NCBI GenBank assembly: GCA_034440515.1
Contig: JAWXCF010000077.1
Location: forward strand, 1 to 9,726
Length of the DNA: 9,726 nt
From: JAWXCF01 sp034440515
GTDB lineage: Bacteria > Bacteroidota > Bacteroidia > CAILMK01
Direction: 5' to 3'
The notes below the pieces were generated by a model. It was not told the origin of the DNA. It made no database searches and was given only the letters and a program-made list of their open reading frames with translations. Made by a program: the position numbers and the translations under genes. This document shows positions 1 through 7,076 of the stretch, one piece after another. Position 1 is the stretch's first letter, and each line of letters starts with the position of its first letter.

Positions 1-852
1 GCGCCAGCAGTACTGGATGAGGTTAATCACGACTTAGACAATACTGTATTCAGCTACATTCCTAATACTGCAGAGGTTGCATTTTATGGTATGATGGAGC
101 AAATAGACGACTATTTAAATGAACGTAAAAAGCAAAGAATACTAGAGGGAGAAATTTCTCAAGAGGAGCTTTCTAAGTTATTAGCAGTGAAGGCAAGAAC
201 TGAGAAAATAGCTGTAAAAGATGCCAAACTAAGAACTTTCATTTCCCCAGATAATACTAGAAATGAATTGGTTAGCCACGTATATGATACTACTTATGGT
301 GTGCTAAATAAATACACAGATAGCCTGGTAATAATAGACGACAGTATAGTACGGGGTACAACGCTAAAAAACAGCATCATAAGGATATTAGACAGACTAC
401 ACCCTAAAAAGATAATTGTAGTTAGTTCTGCGCCGCAAATAAGGTATCCAGATTGCTATGGCATAGATATGAGCAGGTTAAAAGACTTTGTTGCCTTTAA
501 AGCCGCAATAGAATTGTTAGAAGAGGCTCATCTAGAGCATATAATAGACGATGTGTATAGCCTCTGTAAACAAGACAGAAAAAACCCAGATGCTATAAAT
601 CACGTTAAAATGATATATGAGCCATTTACCGATACTCAAATAAGTAAAAAAATATCAGAACTATTAACGCCTAAAGAAGTTAATGCAGAGGTTACCGTTA
701 TATATCAAACTATAGAGAGTTTACATATAGCCTGCCCACAACATACTGGTGACTGGTATTTCACAGGAAACTACCCAACTAGGGGTGGTAATAGAGTAGC
801 AAATAGAAGTTTTATAAATTATATAGATAACAATAGTGACAGGGCTTATTAA
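1..852 (+). CDS. purF: Amidophosphoribosyltransferase, C-terminal part (5' end outside window)
   Basis: Transfers the amide nitrogen of glutamine to PRPP to make 5-phosphoribosylamine, the first committed step of purine synthesis, in the cytoplasm. The frame is open from base 1, so the 283 visible residues are the phosphoribosyltransferase half; the N-terminal glutaminase domain with its catalytic cysteine must lie to the left. The first ATG, at position 91, is internal: the codons before it (FSYIPNTAEVAFYGMM) belong to the start of the transferase domain. The PRPP-binding loop VIIDDSIVRGTT is at 328-363, followed by SSAPQIRYPDCYGIDM, a strong PurF signature. The charged stretch after the first visible helix and the ending GNYPTRGGNRVANRSFINY match the longer Bacteroidota form as I remember it, rather than the E. 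coli form. The stop is 17 nt before korA, suggesting cotranscription. The family call is secure; only the missing 5' end limits it. Confidence 0.95.
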   Translation, partial: APAVLDEVNHDLDNTVFSYIPNTAEVAFYGMMEQIDDYLNERKKQRILEGEISQEELSKLLAVKARTEKIAVKDAKLRTFISPDNTRNELVSHVYDTTYGVLNKYTDSLVIIDDSIVRGTTLKNSIIRILDRLHPKKIIVVSSAPQIRYPDCYGIDMSRLKDFVAFKAAIELLEEAHLEHIIDDVYSLCKQDRKNPDAINHVKMIYEPFTDTQISKKISELLTPKEVNAEVTVIYQTIESLHIACPQHTGDWYFTGNYPTRGGNRVANRSFINYIDNNSDRAY

Positions 853-869
853 TCATTTGCCAAAATAAT

Positions 870-2717
870 ATGTTAAAAAATATAGAAGCCTTAGATCAAG
901 TAGTCATCAGATTTGCTGGTGATAGTGGAGATGGCATTCAATTAATAGGTTCAGAGTTCAGTATGGCAACTGCCTTAGCGAGAAACGATTTAGGTACTTT
1001 TCCAGATTTTCCAGCTGAAATTAGAGCACCTGCTGGTACTTTACCAGGAGTCTCCGGTTTCCAAATTCATTTTGGATCTGTTGATATTCATACGCCAGGT
1101 GACAGTTGTAATGTATTGGTAGTAATGAACGCTGCAGCATTAAAGAAAAATATCGACGGATTGTCAAAAGGTGGAATTATACTAGCCAATGAAGATGGGT
1201 TCGATATAAAAAATCTAAAACTAGCTAATTACCCAAGTGGTGTAAATCCCCTAGATGATTTACGAAATAATAAAGATTATCAGCTCCACATTATTCCCAT
1301 TACTAAACTTACCAGAGTGGCATTAAGCACTTATGGTTTAGGCACTAAAGAGACTGATCGTAGTAAGAATATGTTTATACTCGGATTGATATGTTGGATG
1401 TATAATCGTCCGATGCTGTCAATTCACGAGTTTCTACAAAGAAAGTTTGGGAAACATCCAGTTATTTTTCAAGCTAACATAGATGTGCTAAATGCTGGAT
1501 ATGCTTATGGTGAAACTACTGAGCTGATGGCTGAACGATACACCATAAAGCCTGCTAAAATGCCAGCTGGTAAATATAGAAGCATAACAGGAAATGCAGC
1601 AACAGCATTAGGAATGTTAGCAGCTAGTGTTAAGTCTGGCTTACAATTGTTCTTTGGCACTTACCCAATTACGCCAGCGTCAGACATACTTCACGACTTA
1701 GCTAAATTCAAAAGTTCAGGTGTTATCACATTTCAAGCTGAAGACGAAATAGCGGCAGTTTGTTCTGCCATTGGCGCCAGTTATGCTGGTCTTATTGGGG
1801 CAACGGCCAGTAGTGGTCCAGGTTTAGATCTTAAGTCTGAGTCTATTGGTTTAGCAGTTATGCTGGAGCAACCACTAGTTGTAATAAATGTACAAAGAGC
1901 AGGTCCAAGTACGGGTATGCCGACAAAGACCGAGCAAGCAGATTTGCTTCAATCTTTTCACGGAAGACACGGAGAGGCCCCCCTTCCTATAATTGCAGCT
2001 AATTCCCCTTCAGATTGTTTTAATACTGCTTTTGAAGCTACTAAGATTGCAATAGAATATATGACTCCTGTCATTATGCTTAGCGACGGCTACATTGCCA
2101 ACGGTACTGAACCTTGGTTATTCCCATCAGAATTAGAATTGGCAGAAATTAATGCACCATTTGCAAAAGTTATAGATGGTGGTAAGTTTCATCCATATCA
2201 ACGAGACGAAAACTTAGTTAGAAAATGGGCTATACCTGGTGTAAAAGAGTTAGAAAACAGGATAGGTGGTCTAGAAAAAGAAGATGTGACAGGAAACATT
2301 AGTTATGACGCTAAAAATCACGAGCTAATGGTTCATATCAGGAATAATAAGGTTAAAAATATTGCCAACAACTTACCTCCAGTTAGACTAGATTCGGGCT
2401 TAGATTCTGGCGATTTATTAGTCATTTCTTGGGGCGGTACCTATGGCAGCGTTAAAACGGCTTGCCTACAACTTCAGGCTGAAGGTTTGGCAGTAAGTCA
2501 TTTACACCTACGATGGTTAAACCCTATGCCAAAGGGAATTCCGGAACTAGCATCTAAATTCAAACATATAGTAGTCCCAGAACTGAATACAGGACAGCTA
2601 AAGTCTATACTAAGAAGTGAATACTTAATACCTGCAATTGGTTTCAATAAAATTCAAGGACAACCATTCACGATACAAGAGTTAAAAGATAGTTTTAAAA
2701 CTCAAATCAATAATTAA
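870..2717 (+). CDS. korA: 2-oxoglutarate:ferredoxin oxidoreductase, alpha subunit (fused gamma-alpha)
   Basis: Large subunit of a two-subunit 2-oxoacid:ferredoxin oxidoreductase, which decarboxylates a 2-oxoacid with CoA to an acyl-CoA and passes electrons to ferredoxin. The 615 residues are a gamma-type domain (about 8-200, with GDSGDG at 17-22 and FPAEIRAPAGTLPG at 47-60) fused to an alpha-type domain (about 235-490). The alpha domain carries YPITPAS (265-271), FQAEDEIAA (288-296), ATASSGPGLDL (311-321) and QRAGPSTGMPT (342-352), the usual substrate and CoA region. A transketolase C-terminal-like domain follows (about 513-600). The YPITP motif and the arginine of QRAGPSTG (R343) are conserved in archaeal and bacterial enzymes of this type. 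2-Oxoglutarate is the likeliest substrate because this fused form usually pairs with a KorB like the one downstream, but pyruvate or branched-chain oxoacids cannot be excluded from motifs. The start has no clear Shine-Dalgarno and sits in an A/T-rich stretch, normal for Bacteroidota. No ferredoxin gene is in the window. Confidence 0.9.
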   Translation: MLKNIEALDQVVIRFAGDSGDGIQLIGSEFSMATALARNDLGTFPDFPAEIRAPAGTLPGVSGFQIHFGSVDIHTPGDSCNVLVVMNAAALKKNIDGLSKGGIILANEDGFDIKNLKLANYPSGVNPLDDLRNNKDYQLHIIPITKLTRVALSTYGLGTKETDRSKNMFILGLICWMYNRPMLSIHEFLQRKFGKHPVIFQANIDVLNAGYAYGETTELMAERYTIKPAKMPAGKYRSITGNAATALGMLAASVKSGLQLFFGTYPITPASDILHDLAKFKSSGVITFQAEDEIAAVCSAIGASYAGLIGATASSGPGLDLKSESIGLAVMLEQPLVVINVQRAGPSTGMPTKTEQADLLQSFHGRHGEAPLPIIAANSPSDCFNTAFEATKIAIEYMTPVIMLSDGYIANGTEPWLFPSELELAEINAPFAKVIDGGKFHPYQRDENLVRKWAIPGVKELENRIGGLEKEDVTGNISYDAKNHELMVHIRNNKVKNIANNLPPVRLDSGLDSGDLLVISWGGTYGSVKTACLQLQAEGLAVSHLHLRWLNPMPKGIPELASKFKHIVVPELNTGQLKSILRSEYLIPAIGFNKIQGQPFTIQELKDSFKTQINN

Positions 2718-2720
2718 ATA

Positions 2721-3779
2721 ATGACTGACACAGTCGCACAACATATAGATTATAAACACGCTCTGCCAGCAGAAGTGTTTACAGCAAAAGACTTAGTTAC
2801 AGACCAAGACGTCCGTTGGTGTCCAGGCTGTGGTGACTACAGCATTTTGAAGCAGGTACAAACCATTGTGCCTCAATTGAATTTACATAAAGAGAAAATA
2901 GTATTTGTAAGTGGAATAGGTTGTAGCAGCAGATTCCCGTACTATATGAATACCTATGGTTTGCATAGCATTCACGGTAGAGCCTCAGCCATAGCAACTG
3001 GACTGAAGGTTGCAAATCCGGACTTGAGTGTTTGGGTAATAACTGGTGATGGCGATGCACTAAGCATTGGTGGTAACCACTATATACATTTATTGCGTAG
3101 GAATGTAGATGTAAACTTACTATTGTTTAACAATCAAATATATGGACTGACTAAGGGTCAGTATAGTCCAACATCAGTAGAGGGGCAAGTAACTAAGAGT
3201 ACTCCAATGGGTTCATTAGACCATCCATTTAATCCTGCTGCATTAAGTTTGGGAGCTGATGCTAGCTATTTTGCCAGAAGTATGGATAGAGATCCAAAAC
3301 ATTTACAAACAACATTGCTAAGCTCTGCAAAACATAAAGGTACAAGCGTATTAGAAATTTACCAAAACTGCAACGTATTCAATGATGGTGCTTTCTTTAT
3401 TTATACAGATAAAGAGACCAAAGCTTTAGAAGCAATATTTGTAGAAGATGGCAAACCCTTAATATTTGGAGAAAATAATACAAAAGGTATTAGACTAAAT
3501 GCACAAGGTAAAGCTGAAATAGTAAGCCTGGAGGAAACATCTATAAATGACCTGTGGATACACGATGTTAAGAATATAGATAAGGCAATGATACTAAGTA
3601 GATTTTACGATGATCCTAGTGACGAAAATCATTTGCCTAGACCTTTTGGTGTATTTTACGATGTAGAAAGACCAAGCTATGATGATCAAGTTCAATTTCA
3701 ATTGCAGATAGCCAATGCTACCAAAGTGCCTACGCTAGATGAGATAATTGCAGGCAACAATACCTGGACTATAGAGTAA
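2721..3779 (+). CDS. korB: 2-oxoglutarate:ferredoxin oxidoreductase, beta subunit
   Basis: Catalytic thiamine-diphosphate subunit that partners KorA; it starts 3 nt after the korA stop, as expected for subunits made in equal amounts. The protein has 352 residues. The TPP/Mg motif runs from TGDGDALSIGGNH (108-120) to NNQIYGLTKGQ (137-147). Four cysteines, C34 and C37 in WCPGCG, C68 in GIGCSSR and C217 in YQNCNVF, lie where the four ligands of the single 4Fe-4S cluster are in characterised archaeal beta subunits, so the internal electron path looks intact. Residues from about 225 onward form a longer C-terminal region than in the short archaeal beta subunits (about 280-300 residues). Length and architecture resemble the two-subunit bacterial type, such as the mycobacterial KorAB. 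It ends 12 bp from the convergent nadD stop. Substrate identity is inferred from family resemblance; the oxidoreductase beta assignment is secure. Confidence 0.91.
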   Translation: MTDTVAQHIDYKHALPAEVFTAKDLVTDQDVRWCPGCGDYSILKQVQTIVPQLNLHKEKIVFVSGIGCSSRFPYYMNTYGLHSIHGRASAIATGLKVANPDLSVWVITGDGDALSIGGNHYIHLLRRNVDVNLLLFNNQIYGLTKGQYSPTSVEGQVTKSTPMGSLDHPFNPAALSLGADASYFARSMDRDPKHLQTTLLSSAKHKGTSVLEIYQNCNVFNDGAFFIYTDKETKALEAIFVEDGKPLIFGENNTKGIRLNAQGKAEIVSLEETSINDLWIHDVKNIDKAMILSRFYDDPSDENHLPRPFGVFYDVERPSYDDQVQFQLQIANATKVPTLDEIIAGNNTWTIE

Positions 3780-3795
3780 TTGCTAGACTAATTAC
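3776..3795. repeat. Small inverted repeat holding both convergent stop codons
   Basis: GTAATT (3776-3781) and AATTAC (3790-3795) are perfect 6-bp inverted arms around an 8-nt loop. Each arm contains the TAA stop of one of the two converging genes (korB on plus, nadD on minus). It could fold in both transcripts and act as a weak bidirectional stop, but the stem has only one G-C pair and no U-tract follows on either side. The symmetry may simply come from two TAA stops facing each other. No better terminator is visible in the 12-bp gap. Confidence 0.3.
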
Positions 3796-4388
3796 AAATA
3801 CAAACCCCACTTGTCAATATATTTCCATATTTCAACAGGTAGTAAATATTTAGGTTCCTTATTAGCCTTGATTAAAGACCGTATGTACGATGCTGAAATC
3901 TCCATTTGGGGGGTATTTTCTAATACTACTGTATTTGGGTGGGCGTCTTTTAATAATTCTGAATCTGGAAGATGATTAGGTCTTAAAAAAATCTGAATAG
4001 GGTATTTTTGAATAATTTGCTCATAGTTTTTCCACTTAATCAAGGTATTAAAAGTGTCGCTACCCATAATTAAAGTAAAATTTCGAGTAGGATATTTTTC
4101 TTCTAAAAGTAGTAAAGTATTTATGGTGTAATTAGGTTGAGACAGTCCAAACTCAATATCAGAAGATTGAATATTGGTATCATTTTCTATTGCCAAATTC
4201 ACCATATTTAGCCTTTCATAATCATTAGCTAAGCCAAGCTTATCTTTTAACGGGTTATGCGGACTAACCACAAACCAAACCTGTTTAAGTCCGACAACTT
4301 GAACTAGATGTGAAGCAATGACTAAATGCCCGTGATGTATTGGGTTGAAGCTTCCAAAAAACAAACCAGTCAAGTCTTCACTATTCAT
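3792..4388 (-). CDS. nadD: Nicotinate-nucleotide adenylyltransferase
   Basis: Adenylates nicotinic acid mononucleotide with ATP to give deamido-NAD, the penultimate step of NAD synthesis, in the cytoplasm. The 198 residues, a normal length, carry the nucleotidyltransferase signature GSFNPIHHGH (12-21, with the HxGH motif at 18-21), the family motif VSPHNPLK (41-48), GSDTF (109-113), WKNYEQI, and the second ATP-binding motif ISASYIR (164-170, in place of the common ISSTxIR). The C-terminal LPVEIWKYI is also typical. The ATG overlaps the gmk stop by 4 nt (ATGA) with GAAGA just upstream, so translation is probably coupled to gmk. It is the last gene of the minus-strand block. The paralogous CoaD adenylyltransferase also has an HxGH motif but is shorter and lacks the SPHNPLK region, so NadD is the better call. 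Confidence 0.95.
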   Translation of the reverse strand: MNSEDLTGLFFGSFNPIHHGHLVIASHLVQVVGLKQVWFVVSPHNPLKDKLGLANDYERLNMVNLAIENDTNIQSSDIEFGLSQPNYTINTLLLLEEKYPTRNFTLIMGSDTFNTLIKWKNYEQIIQKYPIQIFLRPNHLPDSELLKDAHPNTVVLENTPQMEISASYIRSLIKANKEPKYLLPVEIWKYIDKWGLYL

Positions 4389-4957
4389 TCTTCAATAAAA
4401 TTCTGTTCAATTATGTCAAATAATTCAGTTTTTGCCTCAGCTAAAGTTTCATTATATATAATAAAATCGCATTGATCAGCAAATTTCAATTCTTCTTCTG
4501 CTTTAGCTATCCTCATATTATAAGATTGAATGTCTTCTGTGGCTCGTTTACTCAATCTTTCTTTTATGTTATCAACTGTACCAGGATGTATAAAAATTAC
4601 AATGGCTTGACCCAGATACTTTTCCTTAATATTCATAGCACCATACACGTCTATATCTAGTAATGGGTAATTATTACTTGCCCATATTCTATCTACTTCG
4701 CTGCTTAATGTGCCATACCAAACATTCTCATAAACCTCTTCTGATTCTATTAAGCCTCCTTTAGCTAATATACTTTTAAATTCTTCAAGGTCAAGAAAAT
4801 AGTAGTCTCTTCCATTCAGTTCGTGTGATCTTGGCTTTCTGGTGGTTGCAGATACTGAAAAACTAAAGCTAGATATTGAGGTCAAAACTTCTTTGGCTAA
4901 AGAAGTTTTGCCTGCTCCACTTGGTCCACAAAGTATCAGTACCTTTTTTCCCTTCAT
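4385..4957 (-). CDS. gmk: Guanylate kinase
   Basis: Phosphorylates GMP (and dGMP) to GDP with ATP, feeding GTP and dGTP synthesis. The 190 residues, of normal length, show the Walker A loop GPSGAGKT (11-18), the GMP-binding stretch SATTRKPRSHELNGRDYYF (36-54), the YGT motif (81-83), LLDIDVYGAMNIK (99-111, the Walker B-like strand), FIHPG (122-126) and the lid segment RLSKRATED (134-142). The lid has alanine where many family members have glycine in RGT. The C-terminal DFIIYNETLAEA is the usual last strand and helix. Its ATG shares one base with the yicC stop (TAATG) and its stop overlaps the nadD start, so the three are very likely translated from one message. Its purine role fits loosely with purF nearby, but the two are on opposite strands. 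Confidence 0.96.
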   Translation of the reverse strand: MKGKKVLILCGPSGAGKTSLAKEVLTSISSFSFSVSATTRKPRSHELNGRDYYFLDLEEFKSILAKGGLIESEEVYENVWYGTLSSEVDRIWASNNYPLLDIDVYGAMNIKEKYLGQAIVIFIHPGTVDNIKERLSKRATEDIQSYNMRIAKAEEELKFADQCDFIIYNETLAEAKTELFDIIEQNFIEE

Positions 4958-5829
4958 TATAATATGTTTAAAACTTGCTCCTTTATTTTCTCAAGTTCTT
5001 CTTTCATCATTACTATATCTCGTTGTATTGTAGCATCATTTGCTTTACTACCAATAGTATTAATTTCTCTGCCCATTTCCTGCCCAATAAATCCTAGTTT
5101 TTTACCTGGAGTAGGCTCATTCATAGACGATAAGAAATATTTTAGGTGGCTTCTTAGCCTTACTATTTCTTCTGTTATGTCTAGTTTCTCAGCAAAATAA
5201 ATTAACTCTTGCTCTAGCCTATTCATATCAAACTTTACGTCTTCTGCTATTTGCTTCAACTTTTCTTGCAAGTCAGACTTTACTTTTACTATTCTGTTAT
5301 CTTTATGAGCATCCACAACAGTTAATGAACTATCAATGTTTTTGACATAAGATTCTAGCTCCAGTTGTAAAGTGTATCCCTCTTGTTTGCGAAATTCTTC
5401 GTAAGACTCTAGTGCTTTTTTCAATGTAATAATTACCTCTGTCCATTCAGTTTCATCATTTTTACTCTGATTATTCTGATAAACTTCATTCATCATCAGC
5501 AATGAAGGTAATATGTTCTTGTAGTGTATATCGTTTCTTTTTGCAGTTGCCTTAGCATCAGCTATCATAGCATCTATTACAACTGGGTTAATTATACGTT
5601 GTAAAGCTTTGGTACCAGTAGATTCAATTTCAATGTTTATGTTAACCTTACCTCTATACAAATCGTGAGATAAAAGGCTCCTCACTTCCATTTCCTTATC
5701 ATAGTAGCCCCTAGGCAGTCTCACACTTAAGTCTAAGCCCTTACTATTTAAAGATTTAATTTCAACCTTGATGATTGCCTCAGCTAATTCTGTGGTAGCT
5801 GAACCAAAACCTGTCATAGATAATAGCAT
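4957..5829 (-). CDS. yicC: YicC family endoribonuclease
   Basis: Member of the widespread YicC/YloC family. The E. coli protein has been reported as an endoribonuclease that affects small-RNA turnover; in Bacteroidota the role is unproven. All family landmarks are present in 290 residues, the usual length: SMTGFG (4-9) at the N-terminus, EIKSLNSKGLDLSVRLPR (23-40), a variable helical middle rich in Lys and Glu, and the conserved C-terminal half with LDITEEIVRLRSHL (216-229) and GKKLGFIGQEMGREINTIG (242-260). The start is the ATG four codons before SMTGFG, as in homologues. It is the first gene of the tight yicC-gmk-nadD run, an order common in Bacteroidota. A 59-nt gap separates it from the upstream kinase, so it may have its own promoter, though I see no convincing one. 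Confidence 0.93.
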   Translation of the reverse strand: MLLSMTGFGSATTELAEAIIKVEIKSLNSKGLDLSVRLPRGYYDKEMEVRSLLSHDLYRGKVNINIEIESTGTKALQRIINPVVIDAMIADAKATAKRNDIHYKNILPSLLMMNEVYQNNQSKNDETEWTEVIITLKKALESYEEFRKQEGYTLQLELESYVKNIDSSLTVVDAHKDNRIVKVKSDLQEKLKQIAEDVKFDMNRLEQELIYFAEKLDITEEIVRLRSHLKYFLSSMNEPTPGKKLGFIGQEMGREINTIGSKANDATIQRDIVMMKEELEKIKEQVLNIL

Positions 5830-5851
5830 ATAATAGTAATAACGTTAAATA

Positions 5852-5876
5852 AAGGGCAAATATCTACTTATCCCTT
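5852..5876 (-). terminator. Weak hairpin between kinase gene and yicC
   Basis: Read on the minus strand, AAGGG (5876-5872) and CCCTT (5856-5852) form a 5-bp stem around a 15-nt loop, followed at once by TATTT. It lies 12 nt after the kinase stop and 22 nt before the yicC start, in the only sizeable gap of the minus-strand block. A short stem with a long loop and a broken T-run is a poor intrinsic terminator; it could cause partial attenuation or be chance. Confidence 0.22.
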
Positions 5877-5888
5877 CGATTTATAACT

Positions 5889-7076
5889 TCAATTTACAAT
5901 CGGAAGCAATATTCTAAAGGTAGTACCAACGTTTGGCTCACTTTCTTTCACAAAAATTGATCCCTTATGATAGTCTGTTATTATTCTTTTTGATAGACTT
6001 AGCCCTAGTCCCCAACCTCGCTTTTTAGTAGTAAAGCCTGGTTTAAATATTAATTTAAATTGATTTCTATTCAATCCTTTACCTGAATCTTTTACATCAA
6101 TAACGTGCTTATTTCCATTTTTATCAACAGTTATTTTAATATCTCCTATACCAGCCATTGCATCAACAGCATTTTTCATTAGACATTCTATTACCCAACT
6201 AAATAGGTTTTTATTTAACATTACTTTAGCATCTCTATGGGCTAAAATGATAGTCTCAATAATAACTCTGTCTGGCAGTCGTATTTTCATATAATTTACT
6301 ACCTCATCTACAACAGCTACCAAAGAATATGGAGTTAGCTCAGCTTGAGAACCAATTTTAGAAAATCGCTCTGTTATTATCTCAAGCCTGTTTATGTCTT
6401 TTGATATTTCAGACAAAATTTCTTCACTTGGGGGTTCGCCTGTTAATCGTAAATATTCTACCCAAGCTATCAAACTGCTTAATGGTGTCCCTATTTGGTG
6501 GGCAGTTTCTTTTGCCATTCCTACCCAAACCTTGTTCTGCTCAAACCTATTGCTGGCAGAATATGCGACATAACTAATTATTAAGAACAAGGATATTATG
6601 GCTAATTGCACCCAAGGAAAATAGCGTAATAAAGTAATAGCTGGTTGCTCTTGATAATAAATGGTATGATAAACTTTTTCGCTAATTTTTATTGGAATAG
6701 GGTCATTGTAAAATTTCATCCAACGAATGTTATTTCTCAGCCAAACTGTATCTGACACTTTGTTACTGTCTAGATTATTTACATAATCTATTACACCACG
6801 TTCATTTACAACAATTATAGGTATGGTTGCTTCCTTAATGGTTGTTAAAACTTGGCTATAGTCTTCTAAAGGTTTATTTATATCTTCAAATGCCTTAGCT
6901 ATTCTACCAACTTCTTTACTTTCTTTTTCATTTAGCTGATCAACTAGATGGTTTGTAAACCATAATGAGAATATACCTATGCAAACAGCAGCAATAAGAA
7001 GCATTAGTTTCCAAGTCCTAGTCTTGTATTTTGCAAAAGGATTATTTATTCTCAAATTAATGCTTTCTTTACTCAT
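5889..7076 (-). CDS. Membrane sensor histidine kinase (orphan)
   Basis: Two-component sensor kinase of 395 residues from the ATG at 7076. A GTG two codons upstream (7082) would give 397, but the ATG overlaps the asmA stop neatly and has GGGGTG just before it. A short cytoplasmic N-terminus leads to TM1 (about 24-42), an extracytoplasmic domain of about 110 residues, TM2 (about 154-172) and a cytoplasmic HisKA-HATPase core. The H-box is AKETAHQIGTPLSSL with the phospho-accepting His at 193. It is followed by the N-box CLMKNAVDAM (N302), the G1 box DSGKG (330-334), the F-box IFKPGFTTKK and the G2 box GWGLGLSLSKR. All ATP-binding motifs are intact, so an active kinase is expected. The extracytoplasmic stretch IPIIVVNERGVIDYVNN looks PAS/Cache-like, and the HQIGTP and YYQEQP...LLRYFPWVQL context is typical of a Bacteroidota family. 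No response regulator lies in the window; the ligand is unknown. The overlap with asmA suggests a cell-envelope signal, which is inference. Confidence 0.9.
   Translation of the reverse strand: MSKESINLRINNPFAKYKTRTWKLMLLIAAVCIGIFSLWFTNHLVDQLNEKESKEVGRIAKAFEDINKPLEDYSQVLTTIKEATIPIIVVNERGVIDYVNNLDSNKVSDTVWLRNNIRWMKFYNDPIPIKISEKVYHTIYYQEQPAITLLRYFPWVQLAIISLFLIISYVAYSASNRFEQNKVWVGMAKETAHQIGTPLSSLIAWVEYLRLTGEPPSEEILSEISKDINRLEIITERFSKIGSQAELTPYSLVAVVDEVVNYMKIRLPDRVIIETIILAHRDAKVMLNKNLFSWVIECLMKNAVDAMAGIGDIKITVDKNGNKHVIDVKDSGKGLNRNQFKLIFKPGFTTKKRGWGLGLSLSKRIITDYHKGSIFVKESEPNVGTTFRILLPIVN

Noticed and set aside
91..93. ATG at 91 as the true start of a 253-residue protein
   Set aside because: The frame is open to base 1 and the upstream codons encode conserved PurF residues, so the gene continues off the left edge.
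2797..3060. Open frame of 87 codons on the minus strand inside korB
   Set aside because: It lies wholly inside a securely assigned gene, its translation resembles no family, and it has no start context. It is a shadow of the korB coding bias.
4472..5200. Three plus-strand open frames of 62-78 codons opposite gmk and yicC
   Set aside because: The translations are low-complexity (Phe/Ser/Ile-rich) antisense readings of conserved genes, with no promoter or family resemblance.
5840..5847. TAACGTTA palindrome upstream of yicC as an operator
   Set aside because: An 8-bp AT-rich palindrome is expected by chance at this frequency, and no promoter is placed near it. It is kept only as a remark in the operon finding.
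5857..5864. Promoter for yicC: GATATTTG on the minus strand
   Set aside because: It has one mismatch to TAnnTTTG at a key position, and the only upstream TTG is 25 nt away, outside the usual spacing.
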